From NCBI GenBank assembly GCA_903897855.1, contig CAIUDH010000008.1, positions 1 to 36,281 on the forward strand: a stretch of 36,281 nucleotides of DNA, given 5' to 3'. The position numbers were made by a program, and so were the translations under genes. The notes beneath the pieces were generated by a model, which saw only the letters and a program-made list of their open reading frames with translations, was not told where the DNA came from and searched no databases. This stretch comes from an uncultured Bacteroidota bacterium. GTDB lineage: Bacteria > Bacteroidota > Bacteroidia > UKL13-3. Positions 16,890 through 25,441 of this stretch are shown here, one piece after another (within the stretch, counting starts at the first letter, position 1; each line of letters begins with the position of its first letter).

Positions 16890-19800
16890 ATGTTTAGACA
16901 CATTTTAATAAAACTTATCTTGCTTCTCCACTTCAGTATTGCTTTAAATGCTCAAGTTGAGGAAGATTTTTCAGATGGTGATTTCACCTCGAATCCTACC
17001 TGGGTTGGCGATGTCACGAATTGGAAAATAGTTGGGTTACAACTCAACAGTAATAGCCCTATAACTTATACTCAGTCCTACATTTCGACCCTTAACACAC
17101 TGGCTCAAAACACCCAGTGGTTGTTTACAATTGACTTGAAATTTGCTACTTCATCAGTGAATTATTTAGACGTCTTCTTAATAAGCGACTCTGCTAACTT
17201 GCTAGGCATGAACTCTGGTATTTTTGTGCGAGTGGGCAATACTTCTGATGAAATAAGTTTGTATCGGAAAGATGGAAATGTTAATACAAAAATAATCGAT
17301 GGTTTAGATGGCCGGGTAGGTAGCACAACGAATAATCTCTTCCGAATTAAAGTCACGCGAGGGCCCAATAACGAGTTCAAGCTTTATGACGATGCCTCTG
17401 GAACCGGGAACGCCTTTGCCTTAGAAGGGAGTGCCTTGGAAAACTCTTACCAGAGCTCATCCTGGTATGGCTTCCTTATAAAATTCTCCTCTGCAAATAC
17501 GCAGAAATTCTTCTTCGACGATATCACCGTGAGCCCATTGGTAGTAGACACCTTTGCTCCCATCGTAGATAGCGTGTGGGCTACCGACAGCGCAGAATGT
17601 ATGGTTCAGTTTAATGAGGAAACAGACTCAAGCGCCGCTACAAGCCTCAGCAACTACACCTTAAACGGAACCATCAGTCCAATATCGGTCAAAAGAAAGG
17701 CGGGTTCTAATAGGCAAATCATTCTTCAGTTTGCGAGTCCCTTCACTGCAAATGCTTTAAATGTGATCCAAATTGCAAATGTGAAAGACATTTCGGGCAA
17801 TGCAATGACGCATACCACCAAAACATTCAAGTATGGTATAATTCAGATTGGAGATATTGTAATTAATGAAATATTCCCTGACCCTTCGCCACAAATAGGA
17901 ATGCCCGCCTATGAATTTATTGAACTCTGGAACACCTCTGGTCGTGATATTAACTTACTTGGGTTATCCATCAGTGATGGAAGCAGTACCGCCATCTTCC
18001 CAAGTTATGTACTTGCTAAAGATAGTTTTGTGGTCGTGAGTTCGACGGCTAGTTTAAATGCGTATGCCGGCTTCGGTGGCAGTATTGTATTGGCCAATTT
18101 CCCAAGTTTAAATAATGATGGCGATCATATCGAACTGTTAAACAAGCAAGGCCAAGAGGTGGATGAGGTGAGTTACGATCTGGGGTATTATAACAACAAC
18201 TTAAAGAGTGATGGCGGCTGGAGCTTAGAACTCATACACCCGAAACTTCGATGTAAGAAGCGATACAACTGGAAGGCCTCGATGAACGCCCTCCTTGGAG
18301 GAACGCCTGGGCACCAAAACTCTGTATATGAAGAAGGAGCGGACACAATTGCTCCCACGATTGCAAAATTTGAACTCCTCAATGATTCGACCTGCTGGAT
18401 CGTTTTTAGCACTTCCATGGACAGTTTGTCGCTTTCGGCTATATCCATTGGAACCTCACAGTCGATCGTTGAGAAAAAAGTTGGGAACAGAAATTCTGAC
18501 AGCCTTCTTTTGAGTTTTGTTCCCTTACAAAATCAAGTTAATTATAGTTTCATCTTTAGTGTTGCGACAAGCTGCAACGGTATACCTATGAGACCGCAGC
18601 TTATTTCTTTTAAATATGATAAATCGTTTCATGCACAGTTCAACGGCATTGTTATTTCAGAGGTGCTAGTCAATCCTTCGGCATCACTCACAGCGCTCCC
18701 GAATAGTCAATTTATCGAGCTCCATAATAGAGGTGGTTATTCGGTAAATTTGAGTGGCATGAAAATTTCTGATGGAACCTCAAATGCTATCCTACCCTAT
18801 TATAAACTGATGAGCGATAGTTTTATTTTAGTCGCTCCATCAACAAAAGCTACCGAGTTTATTGCAAAAAATATTCCTGCTTTATATGTTTCCTCTTTCC
18901 CCTATCTAAATATTGATAACGACCATGTTTATTTAACCGATAGCTCCAATGTTTTGATAAACACGATGCACTATGACACTAGAGCATTAAATAATCTTTC
19001 AAAGTCAAAAGGGGGATGGGCCATGGAGCTGGTGGATGAAAACAACAGTTGCCTCACCGAAGGAAACTGGATATATTCAACGCACCCTGATGGGGGCACA
19101 CCCAATAAACCAAACTCTGTGAAAGCGATACTCAACGACCCTTCAAAATTGAGTTTCACCCGAGCTTATACTTTGGGCTTGGATGAAGTGGTGCTTGTAT
19201 TTAACAAAGCCATTGATTTAAATGCCTCTAAATTACTTCTTCATTTAGAACTACTTCCCACAGTCGTTGGAGGATTTGAATTAAGCTATCATCAAAACAA
19301 AATAAATGAAATTTCGTTCAAATTAAATTCAGGCAGCTGGGCAAAAGAGGTAATTTATAAAATAACCATAACCGGTTTAGAAGATTGCGGAGGGAAACAT
19401 TTAGATAGCATGAATGCTTTTTTTGGTTACCCTTCAAACCCTATGATAGGCGACATTGTGATTAATGAGATTTTATTTGATGCCCCATCTTATGGCAGTG
19501 AGTTTGTCGAATTATACAACACCTCCGATAAAATATTTGACTTGAGTGCAACAACGTTAACAAGTTATAATAAGTCGGGGTTCACGGGTGGGGCCATTGC
19601 CACCTCTAATGTGCCGCTACAACTTCTCCCTGGAAAATATATTGCACTATGCGCTGACCATATCGATATTCAAAAAAGGTTTTATTCTCCATCGCCCGAA
19701 AATGTTTTCACTACGGCCGACTGGGAAACACTCGATGATGACTCCGGAGTACTGATTCTCTCTAACCTAAACACCTCAGCCTCCATTGACTCGGCCTATT

Positions 19801-20288
19801 ATTCCAAGAATTGGCATCACCCGTTTATTGCCAATGCGGAGGGTGTAAGTTTGGAGCGTGTAAATTTCAAGCGTGAAGATAAAACGCGAAACAATTGGCT
19901 TTCTGCAGCTTCTTCAGTTGGATACGCCACCCCTGCTTATCAAAACTCAAAATACAGTGATAAGGTAGCACCAGATCAATTTGTGTTTCTTACAAAAGCT
20001 TATTTCACGCCTGATAATGATGGGATGGATGATGAATTAAGTTTTACTCTTGTGCTGCCTTCACAAAACTTTGCTATTACAATTACGGTCTTTGACATAC
20101 ATGGCAATGAAATTAAAAAGCTAGCCAGAAATGAGATTGCGGCTGTTTCGAATTATTACACCTGGGATGGAAGCACCTCCTCTGGTGAGCTTGCACCTGT
20201 TGGGCACTATGTTTTATTCATCCAAGCTGTTGATACGAATGGGAAAGGAAGGGCGGAAAAAGAAGTCGTTGATTTATTGATGCGGTGA
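16890..20288 (+). CDS. Large surface protein with three Ig-like/lamin-tail units and a C-terminal FlgD/CHU_C-like domain
   Basis: A 1132-residue secreted protein. Signal peptide about 1-21 (cleavage near NA|Q). Residues 25-215 form a beta-rich sandwich ending FFFDDITVSP. Then come three alternating units: an Ig-like (SbsA/Big_5-type) domain followed by a lamin-tail domain (LTD). The LTDs begin near residues 318 (GDIVINEIF), 585 (GIVISEVL) and 851 (GDIVINEIL), each with an EF[IV]EL[WYH]N-type motif. Residues about 1033-1132 have AYFTPDNDGMDDELSF, VFDIHGNEI and WDG, as in FlgD Ig-like and type IX secretion CHU_C domains. I infer export by type IX secretion to the cell surface. No enzyme domain is seen. 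It converges with trmD. Confidence 0.85.
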   Translation: MFRHILIKLILLLHFSIALNAQVEEDFSDGDFTSNPTWVGDVTNWKIVGLQLNSNSPITYTQSYISTLNTLAQNTQWLFTIDLKFATSSVNYLDVFLISDSANLLGMNSGIFVRVGNTSDEISLYRKDGNVNTKIIDGLDGRVGSTTNNLFRIKVTRGPNNEFKLYDDASGTGNAFALEGSALENSYQSSSWYGFLIKFSSANTQKFFFDDITVSPLVVDTFAPIVDSVWATDSAECMVQFNEETDSSAATSLSNYTLNGTISPISVKRKAGSNRQIILQFASPFTANALNVIQIANVKDISGNAMTHTTKTFKYGIIQIGDIVINEIFPDPSPQIGMPAYEFIELWNTSGRDINLLGLSISDGSSTAIFPSYVLAKDSFVVVSSTASLNAYAGFGGSIVLANFPSLNNDGDHIELLNKQGQEVDEVSYDLGYYNNNLKSDGGWSLELIHPKLRCKKRYNWKASMNALLGGTPGHQNSVYEEGADTIAPTIAKFELLNDSTCWIVFSTSMDSLSLSAISIGTSQSIVEKKVGNRNSDSLLLSFVPLQNQVNYSFIFSVATSCNGIPMRPQLISFKYDKSFHAQFNGIVISEVLVNPSASLTALPNSQFIELHNRGGYSVNLSGMKISDGTSNAILPYYKLMSDSFILVAPSTKATEFIAKNIPALYVSSFPYLNIDNDHVYLTDSSNVLINTMHYDTRALNNLSKSKGGWAMELVDENNSCLTEGNWIYSTHPDGGTPNKPNSVKAILNDPSKLSFTRAYTLGLDEVVLVFNKAIDLNASKLLLHLELLPTVVGGFELSYHQNKINEISFKLNSGSWAKEVIYKITITGLEDCGGKHLDSMNAFFGYPSNPMIGDIVINEILFDAPSYGSEFVELYNTSDKIFDLSATTLTSYNKSGFTGGAIATSNVPLQLLPGKYIALCADHIDIQKRFYSPSPENVFTTADWETLDDDSGVLILSNLNTSASIDSAYYSKNWHHPFIANAEGVSLERVNFKREDKTRNNWLSAASSVGYATPAYQNSKYSDKVAPDQFVFLTKAYFTPDNDGMDDELSFTLVLPSQNFAITITVFDIHGNEIKKLARNEIAAVSNYYTWDGSTSSGELAPVGHYVLFIQAVDTNGKGRAEKEVVDLLMR

Positions 20289-20300
20289 TAGCATTTTTTT
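20278..20300 (+). terminator. Weak terminator overlapping the lamin-tail gene stop
   Basis: ATGC / GCAT with a 7-nt loop, plus one G-T pair, leads into seven T (20294-20300). The stem includes the last Met codon and the loop includes the TGA stop. The stem is short, so efficiency is doubtful. Confidence 0.35.
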
Positions 20301-20322
20301 CGAGATGGATTTGGTTGCTTTC

Positions 20323-20997
20323 CTAATCTAACAGATCTGGTCTTATGGCCTTAGTTTTCTCCACTGCTTTTTCATGTTGCCACTCTTCAATCAATTTATG
20401 ATTGCCATTGAGTAATACCTCTGGCACCTTGAATCCTTTATAATCGGCAGGGCGGGTATAAACGGGAGGGCTAAGTAAATCATCCTGAAATGAATCGGTT
20501 AAAGCAGAGGTGACATCGGTGATAGCTCCAGGAATAAGGCGTACAATGGCATCAACCAAAAGTGCTGCTGGTAATTCGCCACCACTCAGCACAAAATCGC
20601 CGATAGATATCTCTTTTGTAATAAAGTGATCACGTACCCTTTGATCAATACCTTTGTAGTGGCCACACAATAAAATATAATTTACACCCATCGACAATTT
20701 GTTTACCTCCGCCTGCTTTAGAACCGGGGCATCTGGACATAAATAAATAATCTCATTATATTTTCTCTCTTGTGTTAATTTTGCGATACAGTCATCAATC
20801 GGTTGTATCATCATCACCATACCTGCTGCACCACCGAAGGGATAATCGTCGGCTTGCTTTTGTTTAGAGGTAGAATAATCGCGTAAATTATGAATATGAA
20901 TCTCGACTAAACCTTTATCCAAAGCACGCTTCACTATACTATGGGCAAAAGGGCCTTCAAGCAGTTGTGGATGAAGAGTGAGAATGTCGAAACGCAT
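20323..20997 (-). CDS. trmD: tRNA (guanine-N1-)-methyltransferase TrmD
   Basis: TrmD methylates G37 next to the anticodon of several tRNAs using S-adenosylmethionine, preventing +1 frameshifting. The 224-residue protein has the SPOUT trefoil-knot motifs: DYPFGGAAGMVM (51-62), LLCGHYKGIDQRV (109-121) and EISIGDFVLSGGELPA (129-144). The usual genomic partners rpsP, rimM and rplS are not adjacent, which is common in Bacteroidota. The FAH gene lies 65 bp upstream on the same strand. Confidence 0.96.
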   Translation of the reverse strand: MRFDILTLHPQLLEGPFAHSIVKRALDKGLVEIHIHNLRDYSTSKQKQADDYPFGGAAGMVMMIQPIDDCIAKLTQERKYNEIIYLCPDAPVLKQAEVNKLSMGVNYILLCGHYKGIDQRVRDHFITKEISIGDFVLSGGELPAALLVDAIVRLIPGAITDVTSALTDSFQDDLLSPPVYTRPADYKGFKVPEVLLNGNHKLIEEWQHEKAVEKTKAIRPDLLD

Positions 20998-21062
20998 AAC
21001 ACTATTTAATTTGAAATTTAACTAGGGTATAGATAACGCTAGAGGGAATTAGGCATCGGAAA

Positions 21063-22073
21063 TTATTTTTTCTTTAATGCAAGAATACTCCAGTCGGAGG
21101 CTTCCTTTTTAATCGTATTAACTAGTGTACCTAAGCCTGTGATTTCCATTTTCACCACATCTTCAGGTTGAAGCCATTGAGGCTTAAACCCTTTATCGTT
21201 GAGTACCCCTGTACCGTTGAGTTCAAGGAAACAACCAGTACCTACGGTACCACTACCAATAACATCGCCTGGAAAAATATCAACGCCATAAGAGCAGCGT
21301 TCCAATATTTCGGCAAAAGTCCAATCCATATCAGCCATATTTCCTTCCGAAACCAATACTTCATTGACCCAGCACTTCATCGTTAGATTATAGGCATTGC
21401 CGACATGATTTTCTTTCGGCGCTACTAAATAGTCAGCAAGGTCATCGGGCGTTACGAACCACGGGCCGATAACAGTACTAAAATCTTTCCCTTTAGCCGG
21501 GCCGAGGTTTAGAAGCATCTCTTCCATCTGCAGTGTACGAGCACTCATGTCATTCATGATCATATATCCAGCGATATAAGAATCTGCTTCCGAGGCTTTA
21601 AGGTTACGTCCTTTTTTGCCCACTACGATTGCCACTTCTAGCTCAAAATCCAATTTCTGGAAATGATCGGGCATAAAACTAAGTTCTCCCGGGCCCTGAA
21701 TGGCATTATGGTTTGTAAAATAAAATATAGGGTATTGATCGAATTCGGGTATCATCGGTACCCCACGATTGCGTCGGGCCGAGGCAACGTGTTGCCTAAA
21801 TGCGTATCCATCTCTACAACTCGTTGGGTTCGGAATGGGTGCTTGTAGCAAGCCATAGGCATCTGAGTATCCAATGCCATCGGCCTTAATCTTGCCGGTT
21901 CTTAAAGCAAGCTCAATTTCCCTTACTAAGGCAAGAGCTTCATTTCCGCCTTGCAGCAAGGTGAGTAAAGAGTTAGGTATTCGAGCATCTAACGAATTTA
22001 AATTATAAATAAAATCGTCAATAAGGATTCCTAAGTTGAGCTCTTGATTTTGTTGGTAGGTGACTAATTTCAT
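21063..22073 (-). CDS. Fumarylacetoacetate hydrolase family protein, probably fumarylacetoacetase
   Basis: Likely final step of tyrosine/phenylalanine breakdown, splitting fumarylacetoacetate into fumarate and acetoacetate. The 336-residue protein has residues in the order seen in true fumarylacetoacetase: D88 and H95 in RDGYAFRQH (the same seven-residue spacing as human D126/H133), E144 and E146 in DFELE, and D175 in MNDMSART. The conserved catalytic His favours a real fumarylacetoacetase over the wider acylpyruvase group. No hmgA or hppD is adjacent. The substrate is inferred, so no symbol is given. Confidence 0.85.
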   Translation of the reverse strand: MKLVTYQQNQELNLGILIDDFIYNLNSLDARIPNSLLTLLQGGNEALALVREIELALRTGKIKADGIGYSDAYGLLQAPIPNPTSCRDGYAFRQHVASARRNRGVPMIPEFDQYPIFYFTNHNAIQGPGELSFMPDHFQKLDFELEVAIVVGKKGRNLKASEADSYIAGYMIMNDMSARTLQMEEMLLNLGPAKGKDFSTVIGPWFVTPDDLADYLVAPKENHVGNAYNLTMKCWVNEVLVSEGNMADMDWTFAEILERCSYGVDIFPGDVIGSGTVGTGCFLELNGTGVLNDKGFKPQWLQPEDVVKMEITGLGTLVNTIKKEASDWSILALKKK

Positions 22074-22111
22074 GAGATAATGTTACGAAGGGGGCAATTT
22101 ACTTGGGGCAA

Positions 22112-22345
22112 TTAAACAGCTTCAACTGCCAAAATTTCAGGAACTGCCTTCATTATAGCCTGTTCAATACCCGCTTGCATGGTCATTTTACTTAAATCAC
22201 AGGTACTGCAAGTGCCTAATAGTTTTATACGAACAAGCATCTCTTTGGTCACATCCACTATTTGTGCATCACCTCCATCTGCCTTTAGAAAAGGGCGAAC
22301 AGTATCTAAGGCCAACTGCACACGATTTGTTAACTCTTGATTCAT
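22112..22345 (-). CDS. NfuA/NifU C-terminal-type iron-sulfur cluster protein
   Basis: A 77-residue single-domain Nfu protein that carries or delivers Fe-S clusters. The cluster-binding CxxC is C46-S-T-C49 in LGTCSTCDLS, and the start VRPFLKADGGDAQIVDV is typical of the domain. The ATG at 22345 is chosen; an in-frame TTG lies 27 bases upstream, and a -7 box between the two suggests that the longer form is not made. It lies in a minus-strand series between carbonic anhydrase and fumarylacetoacetase. The first 14 bases around its start match those of the RluF gene. It lacks the N-terminal A-type-like domain of E. coli NfuA. Confidence 0.9.
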   Translation of the reverse strand: MNQELTNRVQLALDTVRPFLKADGGDAQIVDVTKEMLVRIKLLGTCSTCDLSKMTMQAGIEQAIMKAVPEILAVEAV

Positions 22346-22349
22346 GGTG

Positions 22350-22357
22350 CAAAAATA
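22350..22357 (-). promoter_or_regulatory. -7 promoter box close to the Nfu start
   Basis: CAAAAATA on the plus strand reads TATTTTTG on the minus strand, an exact TAnnTTTG match ending 5 bases before the ATG. Transcription would begin at or next to the start codon, implying a leaderless or nearly leaderless mRNA. No -33 box is visible. Confidence 0.35.
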
Positions 22358-22410
22358 GTCATTATTTGACAACTCTTCAGCACCGACCCATTCGGGCCTT
22401 CGAGATATCG

Positions 22411-23040
22411 CTAAAACAGCTTATAAATTTCCATGATACCCTCAAGTATCTTCGGGAAATCAATTTTCAGATCAATCAGTTTACCCGTATGAATATCAAA
22501 TACCCATCCGTGCACCGTGAGTCCACGCTCTTGGTAGGCCTTTTGTACTGCTGCCGTTTTGATCAAATTCACGCACTGCTCTTGAACATTCAATTCGACT
22601 AGGCGATTATATCGTTTTTCTTCGTCCTTGATGGCATTCAATTCGTCGCGATGAAGGCGGTAAACATCGCGGATATTTCTTAGCCAAGGGTTTAGGATTC
22701 CTTTGTCTTCGGGCATCATAGCTGCTTTAATACCACCACAATTATAATGACCACAAACCACCACATGCTGCACTTTAAGCTCTTGGACGGCATAATTCAA
22801 TACCGACATCACGTTGAGATCGACATTGTTTACTAAATTGGCTAGATTGCGATGAATGAATACCTCTCCAGGTTTAACCCCCATCAGGTCTTCGGCAGTA
22901 ACACGACTATCCGAACATCCGATATACAAAAACTCCGGATTTTGCCCTTGAGCAAGACTCTTAAAATAGTTTTCATCGATCGCTAATTTCTCAGCTACCC
23001 ATTTTTTATTATTCTCGAAAACCACACTAATTTTCGTCAT
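22411..23040 (-). CDS. Beta-class carbonic anhydrase
   Basis: Interconverts CO2 and bicarbonate, supplying bicarbonate to biosynthesis. The 209-residue protein has the beta-class zinc ligands C42, H98 and C101, with the Asp-Arg pair of CSDSR (42-46), and GHYNCGGI (97-104). The segment GEVFIHRNLANLV (58-70) is also typical. It is cytoplasmic with no signal peptide. It sits 76 bp downstream of the RluF gene; both flanking gaps contain similar short GGCCCGA-type stems. Confidence 0.95.
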   Translation of the reverse strand: MTKISVVFENNKKWVAEKLAIDENYFKSLAQGQNPEFLYIGCSDSRVTAEDLMGVKPGEVFIHRNLANLVNNVDLNVMSVLNYAVQELKVQHVVVCGHYNCGGIKAAMMPEDKGILNPWLRNIRDVYRLHRDELNAIKDEEKRYNRLVELNVQEQCVNLIKTAAVQKAYQERGLTVHGWVFDIHTGKLIDLKIDFPKILEGIMEIYKLF

Positions 23041-23116
23041 GATATAACCACTTTTTATAATTAATTTATTTCGGTTTTTACATTTGCCCCATCGGGCCTA
23101 TTTCATTCAGCTTCAT

Positions 23117-23890
23117 TTACTTTGGTTTTATACTACTCAGTTTAAAGGATGCTTCTTCTGTTTTGCTTGAACTTGCAATTAAGTCATTTATTTCTATTAG
23201 TTCTGCGCTTGTAAAATTACGCCATTGTCCTATTGCGAGACGATCCAGTTTTATATTCATAATTCGAGTCCGCTTAAGTGATACCACTTCATAATCCAGA
23301 TAATCACACATTCTACGAATTTGCCGGTTAAGGCCTTGAGTCAGAATGATACGAAAGACCTTATGGCCTATTTTTTCAACCATACATTTATCGGTAACCG
23401 TATCTAATACTGGTATTCCATTTCCCATCCTGAAAATAAATTCCGGTGTAATGGGCTTGTTCACGGTGACCAAATATTCTTTCTCGTGTTGATTTCCTGC
23501 TCTTAGGATTTTATTTACAATATTGCCGTCACTGGTAAGGAAAATCAAACCTTCAGAGGCTTTATCGAGGCGACCAATAGGGAATATACGTTGTGGGTGA
23601 TTGATAAAACCAATAATATTTTTCTCTATTTGAGGCTCTGTGGTACAAGTAACACCGACGGGTTTGTTAAATGCAATATAAATAGTCTTCTCGGGTCTTT
23701 TTAAGGGCTTTCCATCGACCATCAGAACATCCTCAAGCGATACCCGATCGCCCAAATTTCCTAACCTCTCATTTACCATGACTCTTCCTTGTTCAATACA
23801 CTTATCCGCTTCTCGCCTTGAACAAAAACCCGTATCACTAATGGCTTTATTAAGTCGGATAGTATTGGGGGGTGGTAATTCTTGATTCAT
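23117..23890 (-). CDS. rluF: 23S rRNA pseudouridine synthase, RluF type
   Basis: RsuA/RluB/E/F-family enzyme that makes pseudouridine in rRNA; best fit is RluF (E. coli U2604). From the ATG at 23890 it is 257 residues; the GTG 12 bases upstream is less likely. An S4 RNA-binding domain (about 10-57, with SDTGFCSRREADKCIEQGRV) is followed by the catalytic domain with Asp 109 in FPIGRLDKASEGLIFLT. The late motif GLNRQIRRMCDYL is typical of the family. The RluF assignment rather than RluB/E rests on overall resemblance. Confidence 0.9.
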   Translation of the reverse strand: MNQELPPPNTIRLNKAISDTGFCSRREADKCIEQGRVMVNERLGNLGDRVSLEDVLMVDGKPLKRPEKTIYIAFNKPVGVTCTTEPQIEKNIIGFINHPQRIFPIGRLDKASEGLIFLTSDGNIVNKILRAGNQHEKEYLVTVNKPITPEFIFRMGNGIPVLDTVTDKCMVEKIGHKVFRIILTQGLNRQIRRMCDYLDYEVVSLKRTRIMNIKLDRLAIGQWRNFTSAELIEINDLIASSSKTEEASFKLSSIKPK

Positions 23891-23957
23891 GGTTGACAAC
23901 ACCCTTAAATCATTGGATAAGGGTCACTTTTGTACTAATAAAGCGTGTATTAAGGAG

Positions 23958-24368
23958 TTAAACTACGCTCTGTAAAAGCTTTGCAATTTCAGGAATGCTT
24001 TTTATTTTAATACAGCTTTTTGTGTTAATCGGCTTCTCATAATAATCTACTACACTCTTATAATTCATCGCTTTAATTTTATCTGAATGCTCATTGGAGG
24101 AGGTCACAACCACAACAAATATATTATCGGAGAAAGGAGTCGACTCTATAAAATCCAAAAACTCCCACCCATCCATTTCTGGCATATAAATATCTAGCAG
24201 AATCAAGAATCTCTTTTCCATAGTTTGATTCTCTATCAAATATTTCATCACCTCTTTTGCCTTACTGTGACAGGTCGGATTGGATGAAAGTCCACTTTTT
24301 TCAAGCATAATTTTATGCAAGAAAACAATTATTTTATCATCATCTAAGACAACTACCTCTAAACTCAT
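23958..24368 (-). CDS. CheY-like single-domain response regulator
   Basis: A 136-residue receiver domain with no output domain. The acidic pocket is D10/D11, the phosphoacceptor is D59 in LLDIYMPEMDGWEF, the switch Thr is T89 and the conserved Lys is K112 in YYEKP. No histidine kinase is encoded nearby, so its partner lies elsewhere. It has its own promoter 84-114 bp upstream and is therefore likely a single transcript. The target is unknown; such regulators act by protein-protein contact. Confidence 0.93.
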   Translation of the reverse strand: MSLEVVVLDDDKIIVFLHKIMLEKSGLSSNPTCHSKAKEVMKYLIENQTMEKRFLILLDIYMPEMDGWEFLDFIESTPFSDNIFVVVVTSSNEHSDKIKAMNYKSVVDYYEKPINTKSCIKIKSIPEIAKLLQSVV

Positions 24369-24451
24369 TTGTATGCTAATTTTTGTTTATTAAACTATTG
24401 CTGCTAATTTATGGCAGGTAACAAACCCTTTTTGAGTAACTTTTTTCAAAG

Positions 24452-24482
24452 CAAATGTATACTATTATTTACTTTTAATAAA
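24452..24482 (-). promoter_or_regulatory. Promoter of the response regulator
   Basis: Read on the minus strand: TTTA (24482-24479, one mismatch to TTTG), 19-bp spacer, TACATTTG (24459-24452, exact -7 match). The expected start near 24446 gives a leader of about 78 nt. Confidence 0.6.
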
Positions 24483-24641
24483 ACAATAAAGATAATGAAA
24501 CCCCTTAGCTTCACCAAAGACAGTTCAATTTATAGCTAATTTCTTGGTCTCTATTAGAATCTGAGAAACAGAAAAGTTTGAGCCTGGGCTTTGTAATGAA
24601 ATCGGCATTACCACTTTTGAGGGAAGTATCCATTTGGAGAA

Positions 24642-25409
24642 TCATCTTGAAACGCTAAGCCCGAATAATGCGAAATCATATTTCGCGGGGTCGTCAGGAT
24701 CAAACTTTTTGAGTCGTGCAGTTAATTCGAGTGCCCCTTGCCAGTCGGCTTGTTTGCGTGTGATCATATTGTATTCGCGGGCCACTCGATACACATGAAC
24801 ATCCACAGGGCATATCAATTGTGAAGGTTTGATCTGATTCCAGATACCAAAGTCGACACCGCATTTGTCCTGTCTTACCATCCAACGCAAATACATACAT
24901 AATCTTTTGCAGGCCGATTTGCGTATTGGGGTCGACACGTGTTTTCTGGTTCGTTGCGGTGCGTTTTCATCATTAAAAAAGAGAGTATGATACCCCGCCA
25001 ATGCTTTTTCGATGGTTTCATCCTCTTTTGAAAGTTGTCTTGTGAAAGCGGTTTCGAGAGAATCGTTGGTTTGATAGTACTTCTTCAGAAAATAGATAAA
25101 ATAAAGCAAATCAGTAGCGTTAAAAGTACGGTGCTTAAATTCCAGGAATGGCCTCAGATCTTTTTCACGATGATTTAAAATAAATTCGTAGGGTGCATCA
25201 TCCATCCACTTCATCAGTTTCTGACAGTTATTTATAATCGTAACCCGTTGCCCCCAAGCCATTGTTGCTGCAAACAATCCAGCGATTTCGATATCCTGCT
25301 TTTTAGTAAACAGATGAGGGATAGAAATGGGGTCGTTCGAAATAAACTGGACGGTATTGTACTTCTTAACCATTTGATTAAGCTGTATTCGAAGTTGTTT
25401 GTCATTCAT
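24642..25409 (-). CDS. TIGR02757 (DUF2400) family protein
   Basis: A 255-residue protein of an uncharacterised but widespread family. The ATG at 25409 is used; an upstream in-frame TTG at 25433 would add eight residues. Family features include AGLFAATMAWGQRVTI near the N-terminus and ICPVDVHVYRVAREY in the C-terminal half, which resembles the helix-hairpin-helix DNA glycosylase fold. That resemblance is inference from pattern alone. The last residues (DFALFGLSVSR) are typical of the family. It starts 32 bp after the PrsW gene on the same strand, suggesting co-transcription. Confidence 0.88.
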   Translation of the reverse strand: MNDKQLRIQLNQMVKKYNTVQFISNDPISIPHLFTKKQDIEIAGLFAATMAWGQRVTIINNCQKLMKWMDDAPYEFILNHREKDLRPFLEFKHRTFNATDLLYFIYFLKKYYQTNDSLETAFTRQLSKEDETIEKALAGYHTLFFNDENAPQRTRKHVSTPIRKSACKRLCMYLRWMVRQDKCGVDFGIWNQIKPSQLICPVDVHVYRVAREYNMITRKQADWQGALELTARLKKFDPDDPAKYDFALFGLSVSR

Positions 25410-25441
25410 TGGTGAAGTGGCACTGCATCGCAAAAACTTAG

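Noticed and set aside
23079-23086. Plus-strand TACATTTG promoter box
   Set aside because: Exact -7 match but no -33 box and no plus-strand gene downstream until 26763; probably chance in AT-rich DNA.
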